A stretch of 64,000 nt of DNA from Gemmatimonas sp. (GCA_023910675.1 JAAVWC010000010.1:62001-126000), one strand, 5' to 3'. Shown: positions 18,475 to 27,239, counted from the first letter of the stretch. Numbers and translations: made by a program. The notes: generated by a model not told the origin, from the sequence alone.

Positions 18475-18903
18475 TTATCGCGGCGTGATCGTCTCCGACT
18501 CCGTCGTCGCCAACGGCTTCCCGTCGTGATCGGAGATCAGCACCCATACCGTGCGTGACCGCCTCGAGTACAACAACCGTACCGTCACGTCACGCGGGTT
18601 CTGCTTGAAAGCAAAGTGAAAGTGAAAGCTCGTATCGAGCGCCTCGCGAATCACCCCTTCCTTGAACCGGCCGTAGAACTCCTGCACCCGCGTGCACGGC
18701 GCAATCTCGGTGAAGAACTGTTTGCCGATCGCGTCTTCCTTGCGCAACGACGCCAGCTTCGACTCCACCGCGTTGTAATTCAGAATGCGCCCGCTCGCAT
18801 CGAGCTGGATCATGCCATACGGCAGTCGATCCAGTTCATCCGTGTTCATGGTATCGACGGCCTCGAGGACTTCGTCGATCTGCTGCGTGTAGCGGTTGGG
18901 CAT
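18475..18903 (-). CDS. pyp: Photoactive yellow protein (PYP)-type PAS blue-light sensor
   Basis: 142 residues aligned end to end with the PYP family: LDRLPYGMIQLDASGRILNY, then IGKQFFTEIAPCTRVQEFYG and FKEGV. The chromophore ligand Cys is present (C70 in IAPCT, equal to C69 of the Halorhodospira protein), as are the two residues that hydrogen-bond the p-coumaroyl group, Y43 and E47 (Y42, E46). The residues equal to T50 and R52 are Ala and Leu, so spectral tuning may differ. PYP is a cytosolic photoreceptor needing p-coumarate from a tyrosine ammonia lyase; no such gene is in the window. It ends convergent with the phosphodiesterase and starts 127 bp from the divergent dnaE2. ATG 18903 gives the family length; the frame is open further upstream. 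Confidence 0.85.
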   Translation of the reverse strand: MPNRYTQQIDEVLEAVDTMNTDELDRLPYGMIQLDASGRILNYNAVESKLASLRKEDAIGKQFFTEIAPCTRVQEFYGRFKEGVIREALDTSFHFHFAFKQNPRDVTVRLLYSRRSRTVWVLISDHDGKPLATTESETITPR

Positions 18904-19011
18904 CGGACGGACCGGGGACAAACAGGGAGTGTCCCTGAAGAATAACGCCCCACACGCGTCAAACGGCGGCGAGTGAGGCGGCCGCCGCCACATTTGGCGC
19001 CCGCCCCTCTC

Positions 19012-19029
19012 TTCGGTGTATATTCGGTA
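19012..19029 (+). promoter_or_regulatory. TTCGG-N6-TTCGG direct repeat before dnaE2, candidate operator/promoter
   Basis: Boxes at 19012-19016 and 19023-19027 flank TGTATA, giving a -10-like TATATT across the junction. The motif ends only three bases before ATG 19031, with no Shine-Dalgarno sequence, so the transcript may be leaderless. It matches the element before imuA (5978-5995) at 14 of the 18 positions. Its placement also puts it in the 127-bp region shared with the divergent PYP gene. Confidence 0.45.
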
Positions 19030-19030
19030 C

Positions 19031-22000
19031 ATGCAGTACGCCGAACTTCACGCCCACTCCGCCCTGTCCCTGCTCGACGGGGCCTCCCTGCCGGAAACGC
19101 TCGCGGAGTGCGCCGCGCAGCTGGGATACACCGCACTGGCGCTCACCGACCACGACGAAATGGGGGGCGTGGTCCGCTTCGGCACTGCCTGTGAAGCGCT
19201 CGACCTTGGTGGCATTCTGGGCACCGAGCTCACCGTGCGCATGCCACAGCTCGCCGGCCGTGGCGGTGAACGGCCCACCCACCTCGTGCTGCTCGCCGAA
19301 ACGCGCGACGGCTACCGCAATATTGCCTCGCTCGTCACGCGGGCTCGCATGGACAGTGAGCGCGGCCGTGCGAGTGTGCCGTGGGCACTCGTTACGCGCC
19401 ACGTGGACGGGGTGACGGCACTCACCGGTTGTCCGCGCGGCTGGATCCCGCAGCTGCTCGCCGAAGGACACCCCGATCAGGCATGGACCGCCGCCACCGA
19501 ATTGCGCGATGTCTTCGGTGAGCATCTCGCCCTCGAGTGCTGGGATCACCGCCTTCCCGAAGAACGCGCACTCGTGCAGCAGCTGCAACCGCTGGCGCGC
19601 AAACTCGGCGTCCCGTGGGTGGTCACCAACAACGTGCATTACGCTACCCCGGAGCAGCGCATCGTGCATGACGTGCTGCACACGTTGCGACATGAACGCA
19701 CCCTCGACACCATGGGCACGCGCCTCAAGCCCAACGCCGAGTGGGCGCTCAAACCCATCAAGCGTATTTATCAGCGCTGGCGCGGCGCCGAAGAGGGCAT
19801 TCGCGCGTCGGTCGCCATTGCCGAGCGATGCGCCTTTCGTTTGCAGCAGCTCAAACCCAGCATGCCGGCGTTTCCGTTACCGCCCGGTATTACCGCGCAG
19901 GAGTATCTCGCACGACTCGTCGAGCAGGGCGCCTACGAGCGTTGGGGCGACGCGCGCACGCCCACGCACGACCGCCAGCTCGCGCACGAACTGGGGATGA
20001 TCCGCAAGCTCAATCTGGCCGGCTTTTTCCTCATCGTCTGGGACATCGTGCGCTTCGCACGGCGCGAGGGCATTCTCTGTCAGGGACGCGGCTCAGCCGC
20101 CAACTCCGCGGTTTGCTATTGCCTCGGCATTACGGCCATCGATCCCATTCGCATGGAGCTGCTCTTCGAACGCTTTTTGAGTGAAGAGCGCAAGGAACCA
20201 CCCGACATCGACATCGACTTCGCGCATCGCGATCGTGAGCGCGTGCTGCAGTATGTGTACAACCGCTACGGACGCGAACACGCGGCCATGGTGTGCGAAC
20301 AGATCACCTGGCGCGGACGGAGTGCCGTCCGCGACGCGGCGCGCGTGCTGGGCTTCAGTACGCAGCAGGCCGACAGGCTCGCCGCCCTCAGCGATCGCTT
20401 CAGTGCCAAGAGCACCGCGGATGCGCTGCGTGTCGCGCCACCGGAGGAGATCGTGGCCGCATCACCAGCGCGCCTCACATCGTCCGATCGCCCCACGCCC
20501 AAAGCCAGCTACGAGCCACATGGGTCGCCCAACGCGCAGCGTGCGCCCAAGGGCATCACCGAACGCGACGCGACCTGGGCACAGCTCATCGACGTGCAAG
20601 CCGAACGCAAACTCGCGAATGACGAGCGCGCGCGCCTCGGCCCGCTCGCGAAGGGCGAGGAGAACGTGCCAGCGAAGGAAACGCGCGCCGAGTTCGTGGA
20701 CGGGCGTAATTGCACCACCGCCACGCGCGACGGCAGTGCCGGCCGTGAGCTGTTACAACGCGCCGGTCTCGACCCCGACGATCCGCGCGTGCAACAACTC
20801 GCACGCGTCGTGAATGGGCTGCATCAACTGCCGCGGCACCGTTCCATTCACGTGGGCGGCTTCATTCTCACCGAGGAGCCGCTGGGCAGTATCGTGCCAC
20901 TCGAACCCGCGTCCATGCCGGGACGTACCGTCATTCAGTGGGAGAAGGACGATCTCGACCCCGTGGGGCTCGTCAAGATCGACCTGCTCGGCCTCGGCAT
21001 GCTCACCGTAGTGCAGGACTGCCTGCTGTACATCCGGCACACGCGCGGCGTGAACGTCGACCTCGGGCAGCTCGACATGAGCGACCAGGCGGTGTACGAC
21101 GTCATGTGTCGCGCCGATACCGTGGGGCTTTTTCAAATTGAGAGTCGCGCGCAGATGAACACGCTGCCGCGGCTCAAGCCACGCTGTTTCTACGATCTGG
21201 TGGTGGAGGTGGCGCTCATTCGTCCGGGCCCCATTCAGGGCGAAATGGTGCACCCGTATTTGCGTCGTCGCGCGGGGCTCGAGCCCATTACGTATCCGCA
21301 CCCCAGTGTGGAGAAGGTGCTGCGGCGTACGCTCGGCGTGCCGCTCTTTCAGGAGCAGGGGATGCAGGTGGCCATTACTGCGGCTGGCTTCACACCCGGG
21401 CAAGCCGATATGTTGCGCCGCGCCATGGGCCACAAGCGTTCACGCGAACGCATGGCTGCGATTTGTGAAGAGCTCATTGCCGGCATGGCGCGCAACGGTA
21501 TCCCGGAAGACACCGCCCGGCGCATTTACAATCAGATCAACGCCTTCGCCGATTACGGCTTTCCCGAAAGTCACGCGGCCAGCTTTGCGCTCATCGTGTA
21601 CGCCACGGCATGGCTACGGCACTACTACGCGCCCGAATATCTGTGCGCCATTCTCAACGCGCAGCCCATGGGCTTCTACTCGCCCGGCACCCTCATCGAA
21701 GACGCCAAACGTCACGGTGTAGAAGTACGTCCCATCGATCTCACCAAGAGTAGCTGGGATCACAGCATCGAACTTTCCGATGGTCGCATCCTCGTGCCTA
21801 ACGACGGCACCGCCAGAATACTCCAACCCACAACGCAAAACCCAAACTCAGCGCTCGCGGCTCGCCCCCCAGCGGCTCCATCCCCCCCCGCCGTCCGCCT
21901 TGGCGTGCGCCTCATCCGCGGCCTCGGCGCACGCGCCCGACGTGCACTCGAAGCCGCGCTGCGCGACGGTCCCTTCACGAGCATCGACAATGCCGTGCGC

Positions 22001-22615
22001 CGCGTGTCGCTCGACAAGCGTGCGTGGCGTCATCTAGCCGAGGCGGGCACGTTCGACAGCATGTTCGCGCATGAACCGGCAGACCGCCGTCGCCGCGTGG
22101 CGTTGTGGGAAGTGCTTGCTGCCACCCGCAGTCCCGAGCTCCCCTTGGCGCCCCGTGAAGCGCCAGCCCCTGCCCCGCACCTGCCCGCCTACGCGCCAGT
22201 GGAACTCACCGAGGCCGATTACCGCATGACCGGGTTATCGCTCGCGGGGCATCCCATGAAGCACGTGCGAGAGCATCTCGCGCTGAACGGCGTGTTCACT
22301 GCCGCCGAAGCACACGCGCATGGGAAGGACGGTCACCCCGTGGCCGTCGGGGGCCTCGTGATCTGCCGTCAGCGTCCCGGCACCGCCAAGGGCTTCGTCT
22401 TTCTCACCCTCGAAGACGAAACCGGCATGGTGAACATCGTCATCACGCCCGATCGCTTCGAACAGCACGCGCGACTCATCTCTACCACGCCCCTGCTGCT
22501 CATTCGTGGTACGCTGCAGGTGGAGCAACATGTAGTGAATGTGCGCGCCAAGCAGTTCAAGGCACTCGAACTCGGGGGCGGGGAGCTGCACATCAAGGGG
22601 CACAACTACCGCTGA
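19031..22615 (+). CDS. dnaE2: Error-prone DNA polymerase III alpha subunit DnaE2
   Basis: 1194 residues with the DnaE2 order: PHP domain (YAELHAHSALSLLDGAS), polymerase palm with catalytic acidic residues (PDIDIDFAHRDRERVLQY), thumb/fingers (MVCEQITWRGRSAVRDAARV), SIHVGGFILTEEPLG, KIDLLGLGMLTVVQDCL, QIESRAQMNTLPRLKP, ALIRPGPIQGEMVHPYLRRR and a C-terminal OB fold (VAVGGLVICRQRPGTAKGF). It is the active polymerase of the ImuA/ImuB/DnaE2 mutasome for translesion synthesis. A charged insertion of ~120 residues (about 456-577) splits the polymerase domain and a second short Pro/Ala insert lies near residue 945. ATG 19031 starts right at the PHP domain. Confidence 0.93.
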   Translation: MQYAELHAHSALSLLDGASLPETLAECAAQLGYTALALTDHDEMGGVVRFGTACEALDLGGILGTELTVRMPQLAGRGGERPTHLVLLAETRDGYRNIASLVTRARMDSERGRASVPWALVTRHVDGVTALTGCPRGWIPQLLAEGHPDQAWTAATELRDVFGEHLALECWDHRLPEERALVQQLQPLARKLGVPWVVTNNVHYATPEQRIVHDVLHTLRHERTLDTMGTRLKPNAEWALKPIKRIYQRWRGAEEGIRASVAIAERCAFRLQQLKPSMPAFPLPPGITAQEYLARLVEQGAYERWGDARTPTHDRQLAHELGMIRKLNLAGFFLIVWDIVRFARREGILCQGRGSAANSAVCYCLGITAIDPIRMELLFERFLSEERKEPPDIDIDFAHRDRERVLQYVYNRYGREHAAMVCEQITWRGRSAVRDAARVLGFSTQQADRLAALSDRFSAKSTADALRVAPPEEIVAASPARLTSSDRPTPKASYEPHGSPNAQRAPKGITERDATWAQLIDVQAERKLANDERARLGPLAKGEENVPAKETRAEFVDGRNCTTATRDGSAGRELLQRAGLDPDDPRVQQLARVVNGLHQLPRHRSIHVGGFILTEEPLGSIVPLEPASMPGRTVIQWEKDDLDPVGLVKIDLLGLGMLTVVQDCLLYIRHTRGVNVDLGQLDMSDQAVYDVMCRADTVGLFQIESRAQMNTLPRLKPRCFYDLVVEVALIRPGPIQGEMVHPYLRRRAGLEPITYPHPSVEKVLRRTLGVPLFQEQGMQVAITAAGFTPGQADMLRRAMGHKRSRERMAAICEELIAGMARNGIPEDTARRIYNQINAFADYGFPESHAASFALIVYATAWLRHYYAPEYLCAILNAQPMGFYSPGTLIEDAKRHGVEVRPIDLTKSSWDHSIELSDGRILVPNDGTARILQPTTQNPNSALAARPPAAPSPPAVRLGVRLIRGLGARARRALEAALRDGPFTSIDNAVRRVSLDKRAWRHLAEAGTFDSMFAHEPADRRRRVALWEVLAATRSPELPLAPREAPAPAPHLPAYAPVELTEADYRMTGLSLAGHPMKHVREHLALNGVFTAAEAHAHGKDGHPVAVGGLVICRQRPGTAKGFVFLTLEDETGMVNIVITPDRFEQHARLISTTPLLLIRGTLQVEQHVVNVRAKQFKALELGGGELHIKGHNYR

Positions 22616-22616
22616 C

Positions 22617-24146
22617 CTACTGCACGTCAGACCGTGTCGCCCGTACCAGCTGCTGAGCCGTATTTACCAATTCGTACTCCGAGAACGGCGACGGGAGTAC
22701 CGACCACGTACCCGCCACGCCATGCCATTCGGTACGCCGCGCGTCGGACTCTCCACTCAACAAGAGTATGGGTACGGACGGCCACTGCTGCTGCAGCGCG
22801 TGCGGGAATGCCGTGTCACCACTCTGTGCCGACGTTCCCACGACGATGAGCGCCGGCACGGCGACGTGCCGCAGCAGTTCCAGCGCCTCTTCTCCCGACG
22901 CGGTGGCCAACACGCGGTATCCCACCCGGGCGAAGCTCCGCACCAGCGCGGCCCGCGTCGGTTCGTGATGCTCCACGACAAGGATCGTACGAGCCCGCGC
23001 ACCCGTCGCGCCGACACTCGTCGCCCCCCGGTCACTCGCAAGCGGCAGGGACGCTACCCACACGACGAACGAGGCCCCGTGGTTCGGGGCACTCGTAAAG
23101 GTAAGAAAGGCGCCGTTCTGCCGCGCCATCCCCAGCAACGCGGGCAATCCGAGTCCCGGTGCCCCATCAGCGAGATGGGTGGTGAAGAACGGCTCCAGCA
23201 TATGACGTTGCACGTCGGCCCCGATCCCCTCGCCCGAGTCGCGCACGGTAATCGTGACGTACTCGCCGGGAGGCATGATGCGCCCATCCGCCGCGAGCTG
23301 CGGCTCGGGTAATGTCGTGGCGCGCACCACGACCTGGATCTGGCCGCTGGTACGCGTGGCACATCGCGCGTTGTCGAGCAGACACTCCATCATCTGCTGC
23401 AGGTGGGACGCATCCATATTCACTGCCGGGACCGCCCCCGATGCATAACCCACACGACCCGAAGACGAGTTCGCCGCGACTTCCCAATCCTGCAAGATGG
23501 CGTACACGGAGGTATTGAGAAACAACCGGCGCGGCATGAACGGCGCGTCGCCCACCATCTGCAGCATCCGTCGGGTAATCAGCGCACTCGATTGTGCCGC
23601 GCGGGTGACTTCCGCCACATCTGCCCGCTGGTCATCCGACAACGTCGAGGCCAGTAGCCCCTCGCTGAAACCAATGACCACCTGCAACCGATTGTTCAGC
23701 TGATGCGCGATACCGCCCATGACGGCACGCCAGTCGGCGCTGCGCTCTGCCTGGCGCCGCTCCTCCTCCAATTCCAATGCGGTGCGCTCCGCTTCGAGCT
23801 GATCGTGCAGGTCGTGCAGGACCACATGGACCCTGAGGTGCCCGGCGTGAACGAACAGCTGCGCACTCACCATCACCTCTCGCACCGAACCGTCGAGGGC
23901 ATGCAGACGCTCCCGTCCAAAGGCACGCTGAGCGTCTGTGCCCATGCGGTCGCACAGCGCGCGCGCGACCGACTTGAGATACGGCCGCTCGAAAAACAGC
24001 GACACGGGCTGACCCACGAGTTGATCGTGCCGGCTCGCCCCAGCCAGACGCAGTGCGGCCGCATTCGCGGCGACAATGCGCTGCCCATCGTGAATGACCA
24101 AACCATCCGCCGCCTGCTCGACCAACTGCGCGTAGTAACCGTTCAT
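22617..24146 (-). CDS. Hybrid PAS histidine kinase with degenerate C-terminal receiver
   Basis: 509 residues, no membrane helix, so cytosolic. A PAS domain (residues ~1-115) is followed by a coiled linker, an H-box GGIAHQLNNRLQVVIGF with His148, an N-box ECLLDNARCATR, G1 VRDSGEGIG and a G2-like GLGLPALLGMARQNG. The C-terminal receiver starts ILVVEHHEPTRAALV and has ALIVVGTSAQSGD where the phospho-acceptor Asp should be, and EHH instead of the acidic pair, so it cannot take phosphate in the usual way. It is the last gene of a four-gene operon with the KaiC-like ATPase and overlaps it by four bases, suggesting they work in one pathway. Confidence 0.82.
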   Translation of the reverse strand: MNGYYAQLVEQAADGLVIHDGQRIVAANAAALRLAGASRHDQLVGQPVSLFFERPYLKSVARALCDRMGTDAQRAFGRERLHALDGSVREVMVSAQLFVHAGHLRVHVVLHDLHDQLEAERTALELEEERRQAERSADWRAVMGGIAHQLNNRLQVVIGFSEGLLASTLSDDQRADVAEVTRAAQSSALITRRMLQMVGDAPFMPRRLFLNTSVYAILQDWEVAANSSSGRVGYASGAVPAVNMDASHLQQMMECLLDNARCATRTSGQIQVVVRATTLPEPQLAADGRIMPPGEYVTITVRDSGEGIGADVQRHMLEPFFTTHLADGAPGLGLPALLGMARQNGAFLTFTSAPNHGASFVVWVASLPLASDRGATSVGATGARARTILVVEHHEPTRAALVRSFARVGYRVLATASGEEALELLRHVAVPALIVVGTSAQSGDTAFPHALQQQWPSVPILLLSGESDARRTEWHGVAGTWSVLPSPFSEYELVNTAQQLVRATRSDVQ

Positions 24147-25630
24147 GGTGTCGTGCGAAGGGACCTCGTGGGAGTGCCGGACATGACGCCATCGAAATCA
24201 CTGAGCGTTCGCCCCAGCGTAATCCCCGCTTCGGTGGACGTGTACAGGTGGAACGTGCGACTGTGGTCACTGCCCCGCATCTTCACGACAATGAGCGCCT
24301 TGCGCAGCTCGCCCTCAACTTCGATGTAGCGCTGGCTAAGAATGATGTCGGTGAGAAAGGAGACGCGATAGCCAGTGAGCGTCACCTGATCTTGCGCCTC
24401 GATCTCCACCGTCGAGTACATCGTCACGCCGAGGCTGGTCAGGGTACCGATGAGCCGGTACAGCGATTCGCGGAAGTCTTCACGAAACGTTGGAGCGAGC
24501 GCCATCTCGAAGCCGTTGATGGAATCGATGACGACACGCGTGGCACCGATCTCAGCGACGGCATCACGAATCTCCTGGAGCGTTTCGTCCACGGAGAGAT
24601 CCAGCGGCCGCAGATAAATGATGCGCAGCCGACCAGCCGCGGCGGCCTCGGTAAAGGCGGCCCCGAACCGTGAGGCGCGCGCCAGGTACACATCCGGACG
24701 CTCCTCGAACACGGCCACCACCGCTGACTCGCCGGCCACCAGCCCGGCCTGCACGAACTGCATGGCGAACGTCGTCTTTCCCGATCCGGTGGGTCCGGCA
24801 AGTACCAGCGAGTCACCAATGGGAATGCCCCCACCCATCAGCGCATCCAGTCCCTCGATCCCCGAGGCCAATCGTGATCCCGAGACGGCGGGGAATGCCC
24901 CGTGCTGCGCCGGCACCCGCGGAAACACGTGCACACCAGCCGCCGTCATCTTGAGCGTATGCAGTCCCGGCATGTGCTGAACGCCACGCGACTTCACCAC
25001 TTGCAGCTTGCGCACGACCGAGTTGCGGTCGACGTCCTGTGTGAGCCAGAAGATGCCGTCGGCCACCGTGAAGACGGGATTGCGCAGCTCCTGCTGCTGA
25101 TACTCACCGATGAGCACTGACGTGATGTCCCACGTGGTGAGATGCAGCGCAAGCCGTTGCACAAATCGCTCAATGCTGCCTGCCGGCTCATCGCTATCCA
25201 CCGCGTGCACGAGGGAGCGGAACGAGTCAACGACCACCATACCGGGGCGCAACGTCTCCACGTCGTGCACGATGCGCGCGAGCACCGCGTCGAGGTCACC
25301 GGAGAGTGCCTCTTCACTGAGATTGAGAAAGTGCACACGACGGCCCAATGCACTCGCATCGAAGAACGCGAAGCATTGCTGGTAGCGCAGCATCTTGAGC
25401 GATGTTTCACCAAGCAACGTGATGAACAGCCCGGGCCGCTCTTCGGTGGCCGTGGCGAAGAGCAGCTGCATGGCCATCGTAGTTTTCCCCGACCCCGGTT
25501 CACCGGCAATCAGATTGAACGACAACGCGGGCAGTCCGCCACCGAGAACGTCGTCCAAACCGGGAACCCCGGTTGGCAGCAGCGGCACGGCGGGCGCAGC
25601 GGTGGTGTGCGACGGAATAGAAGTGTTCAT
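24143..25630 (-). CDS. KaiC-like double RecA-domain ATPase
   Basis: 495 residues with two KaiC domains. CI has Walker A GEPGSGKT (43-50), Glu in LLGET and Walker B MVVVDSF. CII has Walker A GPTGSGKT (279-286), the catalytic EE pair (309-310, VFEERPD) and Walker B RVVIDS (365-370). At the clock autophosphorylation site, cyanobacterial ISTITD reads VSFLTD (423-428): the Ser431 equivalent is kept, the Thr432 equivalent is Phe. KMRGS follows. No kaiA or kaiB gene is nearby; instead a LuxR-type regulator, a small unknown protein and a hybrid kinase are encoded in the same overlapping operon. ATG 25630 overlaps the stop of the upstream gene (ATGA). Confidence 0.87.
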   Translation of the reverse strand: MNTSIPSHTTAAPAVPLLPTGVPGLDDVLGGGLPALSFNLIAGEPGSGKTTMAMQLLFATATEERPGLFITLLGETSLKMLRYQQCFAFFDASALGRRVHFLNLSEEALSGDLDAVLARIVHDVETLRPGMVVVDSFRSLVHAVDSDEPAGSIERFVQRLALHLTTWDITSVLIGEYQQQELRNPVFTVADGIFWLTQDVDRNSVVRKLQVVKSRGVQHMPGLHTLKMTAAGVHVFPRVPAQHGAFPAVSGSRLASGIEGLDALMGGGIPIGDSLVLAGPTGSGKTTFAMQFVQAGLVAGESAVVAVFEERPDVYLARASRFGAAFTEAAAAGRLRIIYLRPLDLSVDETLQEIRDAVAEIGATRVVIDSINGFEMALAPTFREDFRESLYRLIGTLTSLGVTMYSTVEIEAQDQVTLTGYRVSFLTDIILSQRYIEVEGELRKALIVVKMRGSDHSRTFHLYTSTEAGITLGRTLSDFDGVMSGTPTRSLRTTP

Positions 25631-26067
25631 GAGGGAATCTCGGTGTCGTCGGGACCCGCGAGCGCGCGCAGGGTCGCGGTGCCGCTGAGTTCGATCAGGT
25701 CTATCGCCATGGGGGCGCCAATGATGGCCCCAAGCTGCGACATCATGGTGACCAACAGGGCCACGACGGCTTCTCGGCCAACCACCGCATCCAATGGGGG
25801 CGACGCCGCGCCGGCCGATGCTCGGTCTGCACCGCCAAGATCGGCGATCGACGCAAGAATCGGTTGGCAAGGCATGGTCAGCGCGACCGAACGCGACAGC
25901 AGCGCCGCGTAGCCCTCTGCGCCAACCCATCGCCGCAGCCCACTTTCGAGTTGGGTGAGCACGGTATCAATAATGGCCGCAGCATCTCCGGTGGGGCGCG
26001 CGCGTGTTTCCGCATCCGCCCACAGCCCACGCGCCACGGCGTGCGCCCGATCTTCAGTCGCGCTCAC
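25627..26067 (-). CDS. Hypothetical protein in KaiC operon
   Basis: 146 residues, not recognised. The sequence is mostly helical by composition, with ESGLRRWVGAEGYAALLSRS in the middle and a hydrophobic stretch VVALLVTMMSQLGAIIGAPM near the C-terminus that could be an amphipathic or buried helix. The linker between is Ala/Gly-rich. It overlaps both neighbours by four bases (the regulator stop at its start, the KaiC-like start at its stop), so it is made in step with them and probably serves as their partner or adaptor. That role is inferred from gene order alone. Nothing in it resembles KaiA or KaiB. Confidence 0.7.
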   Translation of the reverse strand: MSATEDRAHAVARGLWADAETRARPTGDAAAIIDTVLTQLESGLRRWVGAEGYAALLSRSVALTMPCQPILASIADLGGADRASAGAASPPLDAVVGREAVVALLVTMMSQLGAIIGAPMAIDLIELSGTATLRALAGPDDTEIPS

Positions 26068-26783
26068 GGTCGTTCGCCCGGCGTTCTGGCATGTGCCGCC
26101 ACTTCCAGCCTACTGTGCAGCGACAGCTTCTCGAGAATATTGTGCACGTGACGCTTCACGGTGTGCACGGCGATGTACAGGCGATCGGCAATCTCCTTGT
26201 TGCTCATCCCTTCCCGCAACAAACCGATGATCTGCCGTTCACGCTTGGTAAGCCTCGCTTGATCAGCCGGCGATAGCCCCGCCACCGGCGCCGCATGGCT
26301 GCGGATCTGCGAGAAGAGCGACATCGTGAGCGCACGCGGCAGGCTGGGTTCGTCGTTCGCCACATGGCGCACCGTCTCCACGAACTGCGAAGGACTGGCC
26401 GATTGCATGATGAAACCGGTGGCGCCGGCATGAACATACGCCGCGACGTCCTCATGCATGACGGTCATTCCGGTGATGATGATCCGCAACTGCGGCAACG
26501 TCGCTCGCAGCGCATTGCACCCCGCCAAGCAGTCGGGGTCCGCCACGGAGATATCGAGGAGGGCCACAATTGGCGCCCCACGGAATAGCGTCGGCGAGAG
26601 CGCCGGCACACCGGCCACCGCATCCACGGCGGCAAGGAGCGAAAAGCCGGGGGCGTGCAAGAGCTTCGCGACCGTGCGGGCACGCACCGTACGCCGTCCG
26701 TCGATAACGATGAGCGACACCGGGAAGGTCGCGACCCTGCGCTCGCGGAGCGTCTCCTGCGACTCCGGCGATGTTTCCTGCAT
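26064..26783 (-). CDS. LuxR/NarL-family response regulator
   Basis: 239 residues: an N-terminal receiver (VSLIVIDGRRTVRARTV, phospho-acceptor Asp in VALLDISVAD, Thr-like switch in IIITGM, Lys position replaced within AGATGFIMQS) and a C-terminal LuxR helix-turn-helix (LTKRERQIIGLLREGMSNKE, then HTVKRHVHNILEKL). It is the first gene of the minus operon that continues with the small unknown protein, the KaiC-like ATPase and the hybrid kinase, and is the probable transcriptional output of that module. ATG 26783 is chosen at MQETSPES, since upstream codons are not conserved-looking. The stop overlaps the next start by four bases. Confidence 0.85.
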   Translation of the reverse strand: MQETSPESQETLRERRVATFPVSLIVIDGRRTVRARTVAKLLHAPGFSLLAAVDAVAGVPALSPTLFRGAPIVALLDISVADPDCLAGCNALRATLPQLRIIITGMTVMHEDVAAYVHAGATGFIMQSASPSQFVETVRHVANDEPSLPRALTMSLFSQIRSHAAPVAGLSPADQARLTKRERQIIGLLREGMSNKEIADRLYIAVHTVKRHVHNILEKLSLHSRLEVAAHARTPGERP

Positions 26784-26932
26784 TGCGCTCCTTTGAGGTA
26801 GGCGCACGGCCGCGCCTGTTAACGCCCAGTCGGATCGCGATTGGGCGTCGGCGCATGGCGCCACGCTCCCGCACACGTAATCTAACCTGTAATCGACGGG
26901 ACCGGATCATCTCAGGTCAGCCCCACGGATCG

Positions 26933-27082
26933 TCAGTCATACTCCGGCCGTACCCGCACGATCTGCGTCAGGAACAGCGTGATCGCCGCGACCAGTAACA
27001 GATGTATCGCTCCGCCGGCCGTCCACGAAAACACCATGCCGGTGACCCATGCAGCAACGCACATCACTATGATCCGGAACAT
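26933..27082 (-). CDS. Small membrane protein, lmo0937/DUF5670-like
   Basis: 49 residues, MFRIIVMCVAAWVTGM followed by TAGGAIHLLLVAAITLFLTQ: two hydrophobic helices joined by a Gly turn, ending in basic VRVRPEYD. Length, the GG-IHLLL motif and the basic end match the small lmo0937-type membrane proteins seen widely in bacteria, of unknown role. AGGT-like bases (GGGAGGTAAAG) before ATG 27082 supply a good ribosome site. It stands alone. Confidence 0.65.
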   Translation of the reverse strand: MFRIIVMCVAAWVTGMVFSWTAGGAIHLLLVAAITLFLTQIVRVRPEYD

Positions 27083-27239
27083 CTTTACCTCCCGCAGTAC
27101 GTCCGGACGATCATGCCGCGTGTGGCATAGTCCGTACTGGACAAGCTCTACTGGAACCGGTGTGGCGGCTATCCACCTTGCGATCCATTTACCGGACGCA
27201 CCGGTTGGCCGTTTGCCCTCAACGCGGAGTACGTGTTCA

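Noticed and set aside
6004-22615. imuA, imuB and dnaE2 as one operon
   Set aside because: They are the usual mutasome set but here about 10 kb and an opposite-strand pst operon lie between imuB and dnaE2; only co-regulation can be proposed.
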